A stretch of 64,000 nt of DNA from Aurantimonas coralicida (lineage in GTDB: Bacteria > Pseudomonadota > Alphaproteobacteria > Rhizobiales > Rhizobiaceae), in assembly GCA_011050685.1 (NCBI GenBank), contig DRFF01000077.1:1-64000 (forward strand), read 5' to 3'. Shown here piece by piece: positions 8,227-16,926 of the stretch. A program made the position numbers and the translations under genes. Position 1 is the stretch's first letter; each line of letters opens with the position of its first letter. The notes beneath the pieces were generated by a model that had not been told where the DNA came from, did no database searches, and worked only from the letters and a program-made list of their open reading frames with translations.

Positions 8227-9771
8227 ATGGCCGAACGCTTCTACCTGACCACCGCGATCTCCTATCCGAACGGTCGCCCGCATATCGGCCACGCGTACGA
8301 GCTGATCGCGACCGACGCGCTGGCGCGCTTCAAGCGGCTCGACGGCTACGAGGTGTTTTTCCTGACCGGCACGGACGAACACGGCATCAAGATGCTGCAG
8401 AGCGCGCGCGACCAGGGGCTGGCGCCGAACGAACTGGCCGAGCGCAATTCCGCCGAGTTCGAGCGCATGGCCGAAGCGCTCGGCGGCACCAACGACGACT
8501 TCATCCGCACCAGCGAAAAGCGGCACGTCGCCGCGAGCCAGGCGATCTGGACGAAGATGGCGGCCGCTGGCGACATCTACAAAGGCGCCTATTCCGGCTG
8601 GTATTCGGTCCGCGACGAGGCCTATTACGGCGCCGACGAAACCACCGTCGGCGAAGACGGTCAGCGCCGCGGCCCGCAGGGCTCGCCGGTCGAGTGGGTC
8701 GAGGAGGAAAGCTATTTCTTCCGGCTCTCGAATTTCCAGGACCGTCTGCTGGCACACTACGACGCCAATCCGGACTTCATCGGCCCGGCCGAACGGCGCA
8801 ACGAGGTCGTCTCCTTCGTTCGTTCCGGCCTGAAGGATCTGTCGGTTTCCCGCACGACCTTCGATTGGGGAATTCCGGTGCCGGACGATGGAAAGCACGT
8901 CATGTATGTGTGGGTCGACGCGCTGACGAACTATCTGACGGCGACGGGATTTCCGGGCGAGGGGGAGCGGACATCCTTCTGGCCTGCCGATCTGCATGTG
9001 ATCGGCAAGGACATCGTGCGGTTTCACGCAGTTTATTGGCCGGCCTTTTTGATGTCGGCGGGGATACCGCTGCCGCGTCGCGTCTTTGCCCACGGCTTTC
9101 TGTTCAACCGCGGTGAGAAGATGTCGAAATCGGTCGGCAACGTCATCGACCCGTTCGCCCTGATCGACGTCTACGGACTCGATCGGCTGCGCTATTTCCT
9201 CTTGCGCGAGGTGCCGTTCGGCCAGGACGGAAATTACTCGCATGACGCCATCGTCAACCGAACGAATTCCGAGCTCGCCAACGATCTGGGCAATCTGGCC
9301 CAGCGCTCGCTGTCGATGGTCGCCAAGCACTGCTCCGGCGCGGTGCCGACGCCAGGTCCGTTGAGCGAAGCCGACGACGCCATCCTGTCGGCCGCGAGCA
9401 ACCTGTTGCCAAAGGCGCGCGAGGCGATCGACCGGCAGGAACTCCACGCGGTCCTCGGCGCGATCATTGCCGTCGTCAGCGAGGCGAACCGATATTTCGC
9501 AGGGCAGGAACCCTGGGCGCTGCGCAAGAGCGACCCGGCGCGCATGGAGACTGTCCTCTATGTCACCGCCGAGGTGATCCGGCGGGTGGCAATCCTGCTG
9601 CAGCCCTTCGTGCCGGAGAGCGCCGCCAAGCTGCTCGACACACTCGGCGTGGCCGACGACGAACGAAGCTTCACCGACCTGACGCCGGACGTCGCCTTGG
9701 TGCCCGGCCAATCACTTCCGGCGCCGCAACCGGTATTTCCGCGTTTTGTCGAGGCGGAGACGCCCGCGTGA
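8227..9771 (+). CDS. metG: Methionyl-tRNA synthetase
   Basis: 514 aa from ATG 8227 ([18 protein letters not shown]), the usual start for alphaproteobacterial MetG; an in-frame ATG at 8143 would add unlike-family sequence. Charges tRNA-Met. It has the HIGH motif PHIGHAYE (residues ~20-27), the KMSKS motif [10 protein letters not shown] and a class Ia anticodon-binding helical domain (residues ~370-510). The C-terminal tRNA-binding (EMAP-like) extension of longer MetG proteins is absent, as is typical for this group. Its last bases overlap the GTG of tatD (GTGA). Confidence 0.97.
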   Translation: MAERFYLTTAISYPNGRPHIGHAYELIATDALARFKRLDGYEVFFLTGTDEHGIKMLQSARDQGLAPNELAERNSAEFERMAEALGGTNDDFIRTSEKRHVAASQAIWTKMAAAGDIYKGAYSGWYSVRDEAYYGADETTVGEDGQRRGPQGSPVEWVEEESYFFRLSNFQDRLLAHYDANPDFIGPAERRNEVVSFVRSGLKDLSVSRTTFDWGIPVPDDGKHVMYVWVDALTNYLTATGFPGEGERTSFWPADLHVIGKDIVRFHAVYWPAFLMSAGIPLPRRVFAHGFLFNRGEKMSKSVGNVIDPFALIDVYGLDRLRYFLLREVPFGQDGNYSHDAIVNRTNSELANDLGNLAQRSLSMVAKHCSGAVPTPGPLSEADDAILSAASNLLPKAREAIDRQELHAVLGAIIAVVSEANRYFAGQEPWALRKSDPARMETVLYVTAEVIRRVAILLQPFVPESAAKLLDTLGVADDERSFTDLTPDVALVPGQSLPAPQPVFPRFVEAETPA

Positions 9772-10568
9772 CGATGCCGTTTCTGGTCGACAGCCATTGC
9801 CACCTCGATTTCCCTGATTTCGAGGGTGAGCACGTCGAATTGCTCAGTCGTGCAAAGGCTGAAGGGGTTGGTCTGTTCGTGACGATCTCGACCCATGTGG
9901 CGCGGATCGAGCGATTGAAACAGTTGACCCGCGCGCACGCGGAAATCTTCGCCTCGGTGGGAACCCATCCACACAATGCAGCGATGGAGCCCGATACGCC
10001 CGTGGCGGACTTGGTGCGGCTGAGCCAAGACGAAAAGATCGTCGCTATCGGCGAAGCCGGCCTCGACTATTTCTACGACAAGGCCCCGCGAGACATTCAG
10101 GAGACTGTCTTTCGGCGCCATATCGAGGCAGCGCGCGAAACGGGCTTGCCGCTCGTCATTCACTCGCGCGACGCCGATGCCGACATGATCCGTATTCTGG
10201 AGGACGAAAGCGGGAAGGGGGCCTTCCCGTTCATTCTCCACTGTTTCTCCTCCGGCCGCGGCCTCGCCGAGGCCGGGATCGCGCTCGGCGGCTATGTGTC
10301 GTTTTCCGGAATTCTGGCGTTCAAGAAATCCGAGGAGATCCGCGCCATCGCCGCCGATGTGCCGATGAGCCGGTTGCTCGTCGAGACGGACGCGCCATAT
10401 CTCGCACCGCCGCCGTATCGTGGCAAGCGGAACGAGCCGGCTTACATGCGTCACACAGCAGAGGTTCTAGCCGAAACCAAGGGCGTTGATCTCGGCGAAA
10501 TCGCGCAACAAACGTCGGACAACTTCTTTGCCTTGTTCCAGAAGATTCCCGATCCGCGTGACGGCTGA
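9768..10568 (+). CDS. tatD: TatD-family metal-dependent hydrolase/DNase
   Basis: 266 aa. GTG 9768 overlaps the metG stop and lies 8 nt after GGCGGAG; ATG 9774 is the alternative. A TIM-barrel metallohydrolase: DSHCHLD (HxH metal site, residues 8-14), [24 protein letters not shown] and [20 protein letters not shown]. Family members act as 3'-5' exonucleases on DNA, for example during damage repair. metG-tatD-MBL hydrolase is a frequent neighbourhood in alphaproteobacteria. Confidence 0.95.
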   Translation: MTMPFLVDSHCHLDFPDFEGEHVELLSRAKAEGVGLFVTISTHVARIERLKQLTRAHAEIFASVGTHPHNAAMEPDTPVADLVRLSQDEKIVAIGEAGLDYFYDKAPRDIQETVFRRHIEAARETGLPLVIHSRDADADMIRILEDESGKGAFPFILHCFSSGRGLAEAGIALGGYVSFSGILAFKKSEEIRAIAADVPMSRLLVETDAPYLAPPPYRGKRNEPAYMRHTAEVLAETKGVDLGEIAQQTSDNFFALFQKIPDPRDG

Positions 10569-10586
10569 GTATCGGAGGAATGCTCA

Positions 10587-11396
10587 GTGAGCTATACGCT
10601 GCGATTGACGGTCCTCGGCTGCGCATCCTCGCCGGGCGTGCCCCGGATAAATGGTGATTGGGGCGCCTGCGATCCGGCGAACCCCAGGAATCGGCGCACC
10701 CGCAGCGCCGCTCTCATCGAACGAATTGGCGCCGCCGGTCGAACCGTGGTCGCAATCGACTGCGGGCCCGATTTTCACCAGCAAATGCTCAGTGCATCCG
10801 TGACGCGCCTCGACGCCGTCGCGCTGACGCACTCACACGCCGACCATATTCACGGCATCGACGATCTGCGCGGCTATATGCTCGCACAGCAGACACGGAT
10901 ACCGGTCCATGCCGACGCCGCGACCCACGATCGCGTGCTCGAGGCGTTTCGCTATTGTTTCGAGACGCCGCCGGGCAGCAACTATCCGCCGGTCGCCCGG
11001 CACGTCGCCATCATTGCCGGGCAGAGTTTCGAGATCGCCGGACCTGGCGGATTGCTCTCGGTGACGCCGTTTCGGCAGGAGCATGGCGCGATTCATTCGC
11101 TCGGCTTCCGAGTCGGACCCATCGCTTATTGCAGCGACGTCAGCGATTTCCCCAATGAAGCAATCGCCGCGATCGACGGCGCCCGGCACGTCGTCATCGA
11201 TGCGCTCCAATACAAACCGCATCCGAGCCATCTGACCGTCGCCCAGGCGCTCGCATGGATCGACCGCTTCCATGTCGACGGCGCGACGCTGACACACATG
11301 AACACGCCGCTCGACTACGACACGCTCTGCGCCGAACTGCCGGCGCATGTGCGGCCGGGATATGACGGCCTGACGATCGAATTCCCGCTGGACTGA
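10587..11396 (+). CDS. MBL-fold metallo-hydrolase (PhnP-like)
   Basis: 269 aa from GTG 10587, 6-8 nt after GGAGGAAT. It has the metallo-beta-lactamase signature THSHADHIHGIDDL (residues ~80-93), then VTPFRQEHGAIHSLGFRVG, YCSDVSDFP and a C-terminal LTHMNTPLDY. The layout matches the PhnP/RNase Z-like subgroup that includes cyclic phosphodiesterases. No phosphonate genes are nearby, so the natural substrate is unknown. It lies 18 nt after tatD, in the same direction, as the last gene of the run. Confidence 0.9.
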   Translation: MSYTLRLTVLGCASSPGVPRINGDWGACDPANPRNRRTRSAALIERIGAAGRTVVAIDCGPDFHQQMLSASVTRLDAVALTHSHADHIHGIDDLRGYMLAQQTRIPVHADAATHDRVLEAFRYCFETPPGSNYPPVARHVAIIAGQSFEIAGPGGLLSVTPFRQEHGAIHSLGFRVGPIAYCSDVSDFPNEAIAAIDGARHVVIDALQYKPHPSHLTVAQALAWIDRFHVDGATLTHMNTPLDYDTLCAELPAHVRPGYDGLTIEFPLD

Positions 11397-11779
11397 CGTC
11401 TGTATCGATCGGGACCGATCCCGTCATCCGGCGGTGGAGTGTCCGCCGCCGTTACGCCAGCAGCCATCGCCGGCCTATTTAGTTCCATAATATATCTTAT
11501 GCCACTTAATGACGTGAGAGTAGCTGGCGGCAAGGGCCAGGGTTGGACGTCGATGATGACACACCCCGGCCATACGCACTGCCCTACTTGTCGTCCCATT
11601 GCGTCGGTGTGCGTCGCGACTGACACATGAGCGGTCTCTCGATGGGCATGAGGGTTGGCATGGTCATCCCTGGTGCTGGAGCCAAGTGCATCACCGCGAG
11701 CAACCTTTCGCGGGCAGACGGCTTAACCCTCCACGGATGGCGCACCGGTTTGCATGCGCACGCTTTCAAGGAGACGACA
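11397..11779. other. Intergenic region with palindromes and a dif-like site
   Basis: A 383-base gap. It contains GATCGG-GA-CCGATC (11407-11420), a CGGCGG/CCGCCG hairpin (11429-11448) that could end the upstream transcript, and the AT-rich CATAA-N6-TTATG palindrome described separately. A short frame across it has no ribosome site. The end of the gap holds the ribosome site of the DUF3597 gene. Confidence 0.5.
11480..11507. other. Candidate XerCD recombination site (dif-like)
   Basis: Two 11-bp arms, TAGTTCCATAA and TTATGCCACTT, flank an AT-rich 6-bp centre TATATC. The arms are inverted repeats at 8 of 11 positions. The 11-6-11 spacing and the inner CATAA/TTATG are those of bacterial dif sites where XerC and XerD resolve chromosome dimers. 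The outer bases of the XerD arm differ from the enterobacterial TTATGTTAAAT. It is intergenic, and the genes to the left are nearly all rightward. Alternative: an operator for a dimeric repressor. Confidence 0.5.
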
Positions 11780-12277
11780 ATGAGCATGTTCGGCAACATC
11801 ATGAACAAGATTTTCGGGCAAGGGTCCGCAGAGGCGGCGGAGGCGCCTGCTTCCTCGAAAGCACCTTCGGCGAACCCCGCGCCCCAGAAGCCAGCAAGCA
11901 ACGATCAGGGTGCATCACCGACCGCGACTGCTCAGGTGACGTCGCCAAAACCAGCGCAACCGGCAACGTCCATGCCGCCGGCAACCGGCGGATCGTCAGA
12001 AGCGGCGCCGGCCAGAACTGTCGACGTCGGCGCGGTTCTCGACAAGATGGCGGCTTCGCACAAGGGCGGAGGCGGCCATTACCAGACATCGATAGTCGAC
12101 CTCCTCAAGCTTCTCGACATGGATTCCAGCCTTGCTGCCCGCAAGGAGCTGGCCGATGAATTGAACGTCCATGCCGGCCCGGACGGCAGCGCGGAGGAGA
12201 ACATTGCGCTTCATAAGGCGGTGATGCAGAAACTCGCGGAAAATGGCGGCGTTGTGCCCGAAAGCCTGCGCAACTGA
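11780..12277 (+). CDS. DUF3597 domain-containing protein
   Basis: 165 aa from ATG 11780, with an AAGGAGA ribosome site. The N-terminus MSMFGNIMNKIFG is followed by ~60 residues of Ala/Pro/Ser-rich linker, then a conserved C-terminal domain (residues ~85-165) with VDVGAVLDKMAA, YQTSIVDLLKLLDMDSSLAA and RKELADELNV. This is the DUF3597 pattern; members are small soluble proteins of unknown function, related in layout to LysM/KTSC-type helical domains. No signal peptide. Confidence 0.88.
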   Translation: MSMFGNIMNKIFGQGSAEAAEAPASSKAPSANPAPQKPASNDQGASPTATAQVTSPKPAQPATSMPPATGGSSEAAPARTVDVGAVLDKMAASHKGGGGHYQTSIVDLLKLLDMDSSLAARKELADELNVHAGPDGSAEENIALHKAVMQKLAENGGVVPESLRN

Positions 12278-12389
12278 TAACCTTCGAGCGCCGTGGCAGC
12301 TTGCTGCGGCGCTCGGATCCTCGTGGTACGATACGGCAGTTACATCAAGGGTATAACGGCGTGACGTAGCTTGTTTTTCGCATGGTAAG

Positions 12390-12782
12390 ATGACAGTTGA
12401 ATTGATCGTATTGGCTCTATCGGCAGCCTTGGCGCTGCTCCATATCGTGCTTGCGTCTCATAGCGCCAGCTTTGAGCGTGGATACAAATGGACGGGAAGC
12501 GCGCGCGACGAACCGATGCCGCCACTGACAGGCATTGCGGGTCGCCTAGAACGTGCGAGCGGGAACTTCTTTGAGACGTTTCCAATCTTTGTAGCAGCAA
12601 TATTCATCGTCACGGTAACCGGCGAGGAAAGCGTCGTGACGGTGTGGGCTTCGATTGCTTATCTGACAGCAAGATCCGCTTATCTGATCGCATACGTTTC
12701 GGGAGTATACCTGCTGCGTTCGTTGATATGGAATGTAGCCACGGTCGCGATAATCGTAATTCTGATCGCCAGCTTCATCTGA
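12390..12782 (+). CDS. MAPEG-family membrane protein
   Basis: 130 aa with four likely transmembrane segments (residues ~3-21, 55-75, 80-98, 105-128). The MAPEG (eicosanoid and glutathione metabolism) signature region is present: ARDEPMPPLTGIAGRLERAS, NFFETFPIFVAA. Bacterial members are membrane proteins of mostly unknown substrate. The ribosome site is weak (GGTAAG). Its codon use is visibly less GC-rich than its neighbours, with many third-position A/T, which may mean later acquisition. It stands alone between DUF3597 and mazG. Confidence 0.85.
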   Translation: MTVELIVLALSAALALLHIVLASHSASFERGYKWTGSARDEPMPPLTGIAGRLERASGNFFETFPIFVAAIFIVTVTGEESVVTVWASIAYLTARSAYLIAYVSGVYLLRSLIWNVATVAIIVILIASFI

Positions 12783-12925
12783 TATCTTCGTGTTGGCGCG
12801 GGCTGCGGGTACCCGACCGCCCTCTTCCCTTGTTAACAAGCCGAGCTGGCGATGAGGGTGCAATCTGCCCGGGCGATCCGATCGGATCGGCCCGGCAGCG
12901 TCATAACCCGCGCAAGGACGACCAC

Positions 12926-13786
12926 ATGACACCCTCCAAAAACGTCGCCCGTCTCGTGGAGATCATGGCGGCTCTGCGCGATCCAGAAACCGGGTGTCCG
13001 TGGGATATCGAGCAAAATTTCGCGACGATCGCGCCCTATACGGTCGAGGAAGCCTACGAAGTGTCCGACGCAATCGAGCGCGACGACATGGTCGATTTGC
13101 GCGAGGAATTGGGCGATCTCTTGCTTCAGGTCGTCTATCACGCCCAACTCGCCGCCGAACAAGGCCTGTTTGAATTTGGCGACGTCGTCGAGACGATCAC
13201 GCGAAAGATGGTCCGCCGACATCCGCATGTGTTCGGTGACGCCGTCGCGCGCTCGGCCCGCTCCGCGAAGGGCCAGTGGGAAAGAATCAAGGCGGAGGAA
13301 AAGGCCGAGAGAGCAGCATTGCGGGCAAAACTTGCCGGAGACGCAAGCCTACCAACCGATGCGAACGGCGCCGACCGGCCGCGGCATCTCGACGAGATTC
13401 CCGGCGCGTTTCCGGCGCTGACGCTGGCACTCAAGGTGCAGAAGAAGGCTGCCGACACCGGCTTCGACTGGGACCGGCCGGAGCCGATCCTCGAGAAGAT
13501 CGAGGAGGAACTGGGCGAATTCGCAGAGGCGATCGCTGCCCGTGATCGAGATGCAAGCGAGGCGGAACTCGGCGACCTTTTGTTCAGCGTGGTCAATCTC
13601 GCCCGCTTCCACGAGATCGATCCGGAACTGGCGTTAAGACGCTGCGTGCGCAAATTCCGGGACCGGTTCGGCTTTATCGAGGATCAGCTCGAAACGACCA
13701 ACCGATCGCTGCATTCGGCAAGTCTCGACGAGATGGAAGCCTTGTGGGTGGCGGCGAAGCGCCGATCGGCTCCCTTGCCAGACTGA
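12926..13786 (+). CDS. mazG: Nucleoside triphosphate pyrophosphohydrolase MazG
   Basis: 286 aa from ATG 12926, 7 nt after AAGGAC. Hydrolyses (d)NTPs to monophosphates and pyrophosphate, cleaning the nucleotide pool. Two MazG repeats are visible: the N-terminal one with GCPWDIEQNFATIAPYTVEE and REELGDLLLQVVYHAQLA, and the C-terminal one (residues ~180-250) with EKIEEELGEFAEAIAA and EAELGDLLFSVVNLARF, which carry the metal-binding EExxE...ExxD pattern. A 12-bp palindrome CTTGTTAACAAG (12829-12840) lies upstream. Convergent with the TfoX-like gene, 22 bases apart. Confidence 0.95.
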   Translation: MTPSKNVARLVEIMAALRDPETGCPWDIEQNFATIAPYTVEEAYEVSDAIERDDMVDLREELGDLLLQVVYHAQLAAEQGLFEFGDVVETITRKMVRRHPHVFGDAVARSARSAKGQWERIKAEEKAERAALRAKLAGDASLPTDANGADRPRHLDEIPGAFPALTLALKVQKKAADTGFDWDRPEPILEKIEEELGEFAEAIAARDRDASEAELGDLLFSVVNLARFHEIDPELALRRCVRKFRDRFGFIEDQLETTNRSLHSASLDEMEALWVAAKRRSAPLPD

Positions 13787-13808
13787 GGCGCCAGGCGACG
13801 GATGTCTT

Positions 13809-14165
13809 CTATTTTGCCTTGGTTGCTCGTTTTGGACGTCGCGACTGCTGGGAAGCGCGACGTGAAGCCGCATCGGCGATAGCGATCCAACTTTTGGCCT
13901 CGTCCTGATCGTCAAGTGCCGACTCCGGCATGCGGTAATAGGGCATGCGCGTCGGCGCCCGGCCCTCGCGCGCATAGGTCCAGCGCGTCAGATCGGCCGT
14001 CTCGTAGATGGGCTCACTGACTGCATCGCTCTTCAGATAGAGTTCGCCCTGGACCACGACGGCGACGATCCGACCTCCGGAGTAGACCCCCTGCCCGCCG
14101 AACATCCTGCGAACGCGGACATCGGCAAGCGAGACGAAGAGGTCCCGCAGGAAATCCTCGTCCAT
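13809..14165 (-). CDS. TfoX/Sxy N-terminal domain protein
   Basis: 118 aa from ATG 14165. The TfoX N-terminal domain covers residues ~1-95: RRMFGGQGVYSGGRIVAVV, GELYLKSD, YETADLTRWTYAREGR, MPYYRMPE. The tail is basic (SRRPKRATKAK). In gammaproteobacteria full-length TfoX controls competence; this short form lacks the C-terminal TfoX domain, so a regulatory role is uncertain. It starts 17 nt after sufA, in the same direction, and may be carried on the suf transcript. Confidence 0.88.
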   Translation of the reverse strand: MDEDFLRDLFVSLADVRVRRMFGGQGVYSGGRIVAVVVQGELYLKSDAVSEPIYETADLTRWTYAREGRAPTRMPYYRMPESALDDQDEAKSWIAIADAASRRASQQSRRPKRATKAK

Positions 14166-14182
14166 CCGATTGCCTTTCGCCG

Positions 14183-14560
14183 TTAGCCAGCGTGACCGGC
14201 AAGCGCCGCCAGGTCCGCCTGCTTCAATTCAACCGACTCGCCGCAGCCGCAGGCCGAGGTCTGATTGGGATTGCGGAAGGTAAAGCCCGAGCGCAGCACG
14301 GTCTCCTCGTAATCCATCTCGGTGCCCAGCAGGAACAGCACGGCCTCCGGGGCGATGAAAACGCGTGCGCCGTCTTTTTCGATCGAGTCTTCGCCCGGCT
14401 TCGCTTCAGTCGCCAGATCGACCGTATATTCCATGCCGGCGCAGCCGCCCTTCTTGATGCCAACGCGAAGGCCAAGGGCGTCCTCGCCCTTGGTGGCCAG
14501 GACCGCCTTCACGCGGTCGGCGGCGGTGTCGGTCATGCTCATGACGGTGAAACGGCCCAT
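14183..14560 (-). CDS. sufA: Fe-S cluster assembly A-type carrier protein
   Basis: 125 aa from ATG 14560, with AAGGAAA upstream. A-type (HesB/IscA/SufA) carriers pass assembled iron-sulfur clusters to target enzymes. The three conserved cysteines are visible in GGCAGMEY (residues ~38-45) and SACGCGESVEL near residue 108. It lies at the end of the suf cluster, 121 bases after the VOC gene. Role inferred from family and position. Confidence 0.95.
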   Translation of the reverse strand: MGRFTVMSMTDTAADRVKAVLATKGEDALGLRVGIKKGGCAGMEYTVDLATEAKPGEDSIEKDGARVFIAPEAVLFLLGTEMDYEETVLRSGFTFRNPNQTSACGCGESVELKQADLAALAGHAG

Positions 14561-14681
14561 GGCGGTTTCCTTTTCGGCTGTCCAAGGTCTTGCGGATTCT
14601 ACATCAAACATGGGCGGTATGGCGACACTACGCAAGCTGAACACAATGTCCTCCTCTCGCCCGGCTATGATTGTCGGGCGC

Positions 14682-15101
14682 TCAAGAGCGCGTCCACAAC
14701 TCGCGGGTGGCGAGTTCCGCGGCATGGCCGTCAGGATCACGGAAATACAGGCTGTGTCCGCGCCCCTTCGACCACTCGACCTCGCTCTCGACGCTTACGC
14801 CGCATGCCATCAGATGATCGCGCCATGTATCGAGTGAGCCATCCGGTATCGCCAACGCGAAATGAATGGGCCCGCTGCCGTCATGCGGCGGGATCGTACC
14901 GCCGGGCGTCGCCACGGCTTCGAGCGTCGAACCGCGCGCGAAAAGGATCAGAACCGTACCGTCAGGCATACGGAAGACGGTGATACGGTCTTCCGTGAAC
15001 AGCGGCGACAGGCCCAGAACGCGGCGGTAGAAGTCGCGCGACCGTTCCATGTCGTCGACATAGAGGCAGGTTTCCAGAAGCCCGGCGAGTGGTGGAGCCA
15101 T
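14682..15101 (-). CDS. VOC-family (glyoxalase-like) protein inside the suf cluster
   Basis: 139 aa from ATG 15101. A vicinal-oxygen-chelate fold: LLETCLYVDDMERSRDFYRR at the N-terminus, GPIHFALAIPDGSLDTW in the middle and SLYFRDPDGHAAELAT at the C-terminus. His and Glu residues suited to metal binding are present at H105-like and E-like positions of the last motif. Substrate unknown; relatives include dioxygenases, glyoxalases and fosfomycin-resistance enzymes. It lies 20 nt after sufT and before sufA, in the same direction, so it is probably cotranscribed with the Fe-S genes. Confidence 0.88.
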   Translation of the reverse strand: MAPPLAGLLETCLYVDDMERSRDFYRRVLGLSPLFTEDRITVFRMPDGTVLILFARGSTLEAVATPGGTIPPHDGSGPIHFALAIPDGSLDTWRDHLMACGVSVESEVEWSKGRGHSLYFRDPDGHAAELATRELWTRS

Positions 15102-15121
15102 GGGTACGCCTGCGTCGCCGA

Positions 15122-15556
15122 TCAGAACCAGCCGACGGCGACCTGTGCCTCTTCGCTCATGCGCTCCGGCGTCCACGGCGGATCGAAGACGAGATCGACC
15201 CGGACCTGCCCCACGCCGGCGACGGAGTTGACTGCGTTCTCGACCCAGATCGGCATTTCGCCGGCCACGGGGCAGCCTGGCGCCGTCAGCGTCATCTCGA
15301 CATCGACATTGCGCTCGTCGTCGATGTCGATCTTGTAGATTAGGCCGAGCTCATAGATGTCGGCCGGAATCTCCGGGTCGTAGACGGTCTTCAGCGCGCC
15401 GACGATGTCGTCGGTGAGGCGCGACAACTCCTCCGCCGGCAGCGCCGACACGGGTGCCGCTTCGTCGGAGGCCACCGCCCCGTTTGCATCCGGCGCACCG
15501 TTTGCGTCCGGAGTGTCATCGTTCGCCGGCGTCTTGATCTCGGCTTCGTCAGTCAT
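15122..15556 (-). CDS. sufT: SUF system Fe-S assembly protein SufT (MIP18/DUF59 family)
   Basis: 144 aa from ATG 15556 (ribosome site TGAGGAT, 7 nt). The N-terminal ~45 residues are Asp/Ala/Asn-rich with a short repeat (DANGA twice). The DUF59/MIP18 domain follows: VYDPEIPADIYELGLIYKID, EMTLTAPGCPVAGEMPIWVE, and a C-terminal VDLVFDPPWTPERMSEEA. SufT-type proteins help cluster maturation under high demand; the cysteine in APGC is conserved in the family. It starts 23 nt after sufS. Confidence 0.92.
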   Translation of the reverse strand: MTDEAEIKTPANDDTPDANGAPDANGAVASDEAAPVSALPAEELSRLTDDIVGALKTVYDPEIPADIYELGLIYKIDIDDERNVDVEMTLTAPGCPVAGEMPIWVENAVNSVAGVGQVRVDLVFDPPWTPERMSEEAQVAVGWF

Positions 15557-15579
15557 GAATTGATCCTCAGGCCCGGTCG

Positions 15580-16830
15580 TCAGGCAAAGAAGCGTCTGGC
15601 TTTTTCGAGGGCTTCCGCGAGGCGGTCGATTTCCGCCAGGGTGTTGTACATACCAAATGATGCCCGACATGTGGAGGTCGCGCCGAAACGCTTCAAGAGC
15701 GGCTGGGCGCAGTGGGTCCCGGCCCTGACCGCAACCCCCTCCCGGTCGATCACCATCGACACGTCGTGGGCGTGGATGCCTTCCAGGTCGAAGGAGACGA
15801 TCGCCCCCTTGCCCGGCGCTTCGCCGTAGATCCGGAGCGAATTCACTGCTTTCAGCCGCTCATGCGCGTAGTCCCTGAGGCTTTCTTCATGGGCCGCGAT
15901 CGCATCGCGGCCGATCATGTTCATGTAGTCGATCGCAGCGCCGAGCCCGATCGCCTGGACGATCGGTGGCGTGCCGGCCTCGAAGCGGTGCGGCGGCGCA
16001 TTGTAGGTCACGGTTTCCTCAGTGACCTCGACGATCATCTCTCCGCCGCCGTTGAACGGCCGTGTGCGCTCGAGCATATCGCGCCGACCGTAAAGAATCC
16101 CGATTCCGGTCGGGCCATAGAGCTTGTGACCGGTGAGGACATAGAAGTCGCAGCCGATGTCCTGGACGTCGACCGGCATGTGGACGGCGGCCTGGCTGCC
16201 GTCGACAAGAACCGGAATGCCCTTGGCGTGGGCAAGCGCTGTCACCGCCTTCACATCGACGACCGTGCCCAGCACATTGGACATATGGGTCGTCGCCACC
16301 AGCTTGGTGCGCGGCGTGATCGCCTTTTCGAATGCCTCGATGTCGATCGATCCGTCGTCTTCCACCGGCACGAAGACGAGCTTTGCGCCGTTCTTCTCGC
16401 GAATGAAGTGCCAGGGAACGATATTGGAGTGGTGTTCCATGATGGTCAGGACGATCTCGTCGCCTTCGCCGATCTCGTTCATCCCGTAGCCATAGGCGAC
16501 GACATTGATCGCCTCGGTCGCCGAGCGGGTGAAGACGATTTCCTCGCTGCTCGGGGCATTGAGAAAATCACGAACCTTACCGCGTGCGGCCTCGAACTCC
16601 TCGGTCGCCTTGTTCGACAGGAAATGCAGCCCCCGATGGACGTTGGAATAGTCTTCGCTATAGGCCTTCTGGATTGCGTCGAGAACGGCGCGCGGCTTCT
16701 GCGCCGAGGCGCCGTTGTCGAGATAGACCAGCGGCTTGCCGTAGACCTGTTTCGACAGGATGGGAAAATCCCGGCGCACGGCTTCGACGTCGTAAGCCCC
16801 GATGTCAGCGGCTGTCGCTTCGGCCTTCAT
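15580..16830 (-). CDS. sufS: Cysteine desulfurase SufS (group II)
   Basis: 416 aa from ATG 16830. This pyridoxal-phosphate enzyme frees sulfur from cysteine as persulfide for Fe-S assembly. Motifs: YLDNGASAQKP, IVFTRSATEAIN, LTIMEHHSNIVPW, VLTGHKLYGPTGIG (PLP lysine), RAGTHCAQP (catalytic loop with short SufS-type spacing) and TCRASFGMYNT. Usually SufE or SufU activates SufS; neither is in the window. It starts 97 bases after the sufD stop. A different, IscS-like desulfurase opens the same operon. Confidence 0.97.
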   Translation of the reverse strand: MKAEATAADIGAYDVEAVRRDFPILSKQVYGKPLVYLDNGASAQKPRAVLDAIQKAYSEDYSNVHRGLHFLSNKATEEFEAARGKVRDFLNAPSSEEIVFTRSATEAINVVAYGYGMNEIGEGDEIVLTIMEHHSNIVPWHFIREKNGAKLVFVPVEDDGSIDIEAFEKAITPRTKLVATTHMSNVLGTVVDVKAVTALAHAKGIPVLVDGSQAAVHMPVDVQDIGCDFYVLTGHKLYGPTGIGILYGRRDMLERTRPFNGGGEMIVEVTEETVTYNAPPHRFEAGTPPIVQAIGLGAAIDYMNMIGRDAIAAHEESLRDYAHERLKAVNSLRIYGEAPGKGAIVSFDLEGIHAHDVSMVIDREGVAVRAGTHCAQPLLKRFGATSTCRASFGMYNTLAEIDRLAEALEKARRFFA

Positions 16831-16926
16831 GGAAACGGACTCCCGTGGCGAACCCGGAGGCTCGCGAAACTAGGCTGGATCTGAACACGGCCCTCTAATG
16901 GCGACCGGATCAAGAAGCAGCGACGA

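Noticed and set aside
8059-9711. Long leftward open frame of about 550 codons over metG
   Set aside because: It is antisense to metG, which has intact HIGH and KMSKS motifs. High GC third positions give long antisense frames; it has no ribosome site or recognisable motif.
11439-11630. 63-codon frame across the dif-like site
   Set aside because: No ribosome site, odd Cys/His/Pro mix, and it crosses the palindrome. More likely a non-coding gap.
12829-12840. 12-bp palindrome CTTGTTAACAAG upstream of mazG
   Set aside because: Perfect but short, with no known operator matching it. Could be chance; recorded only in the mazG entry.
15712-16884. Rightward 390-codon frame over sufS
   Set aside because: Antisense of sufS, whose PLP lysine and cysteine loop are intact.
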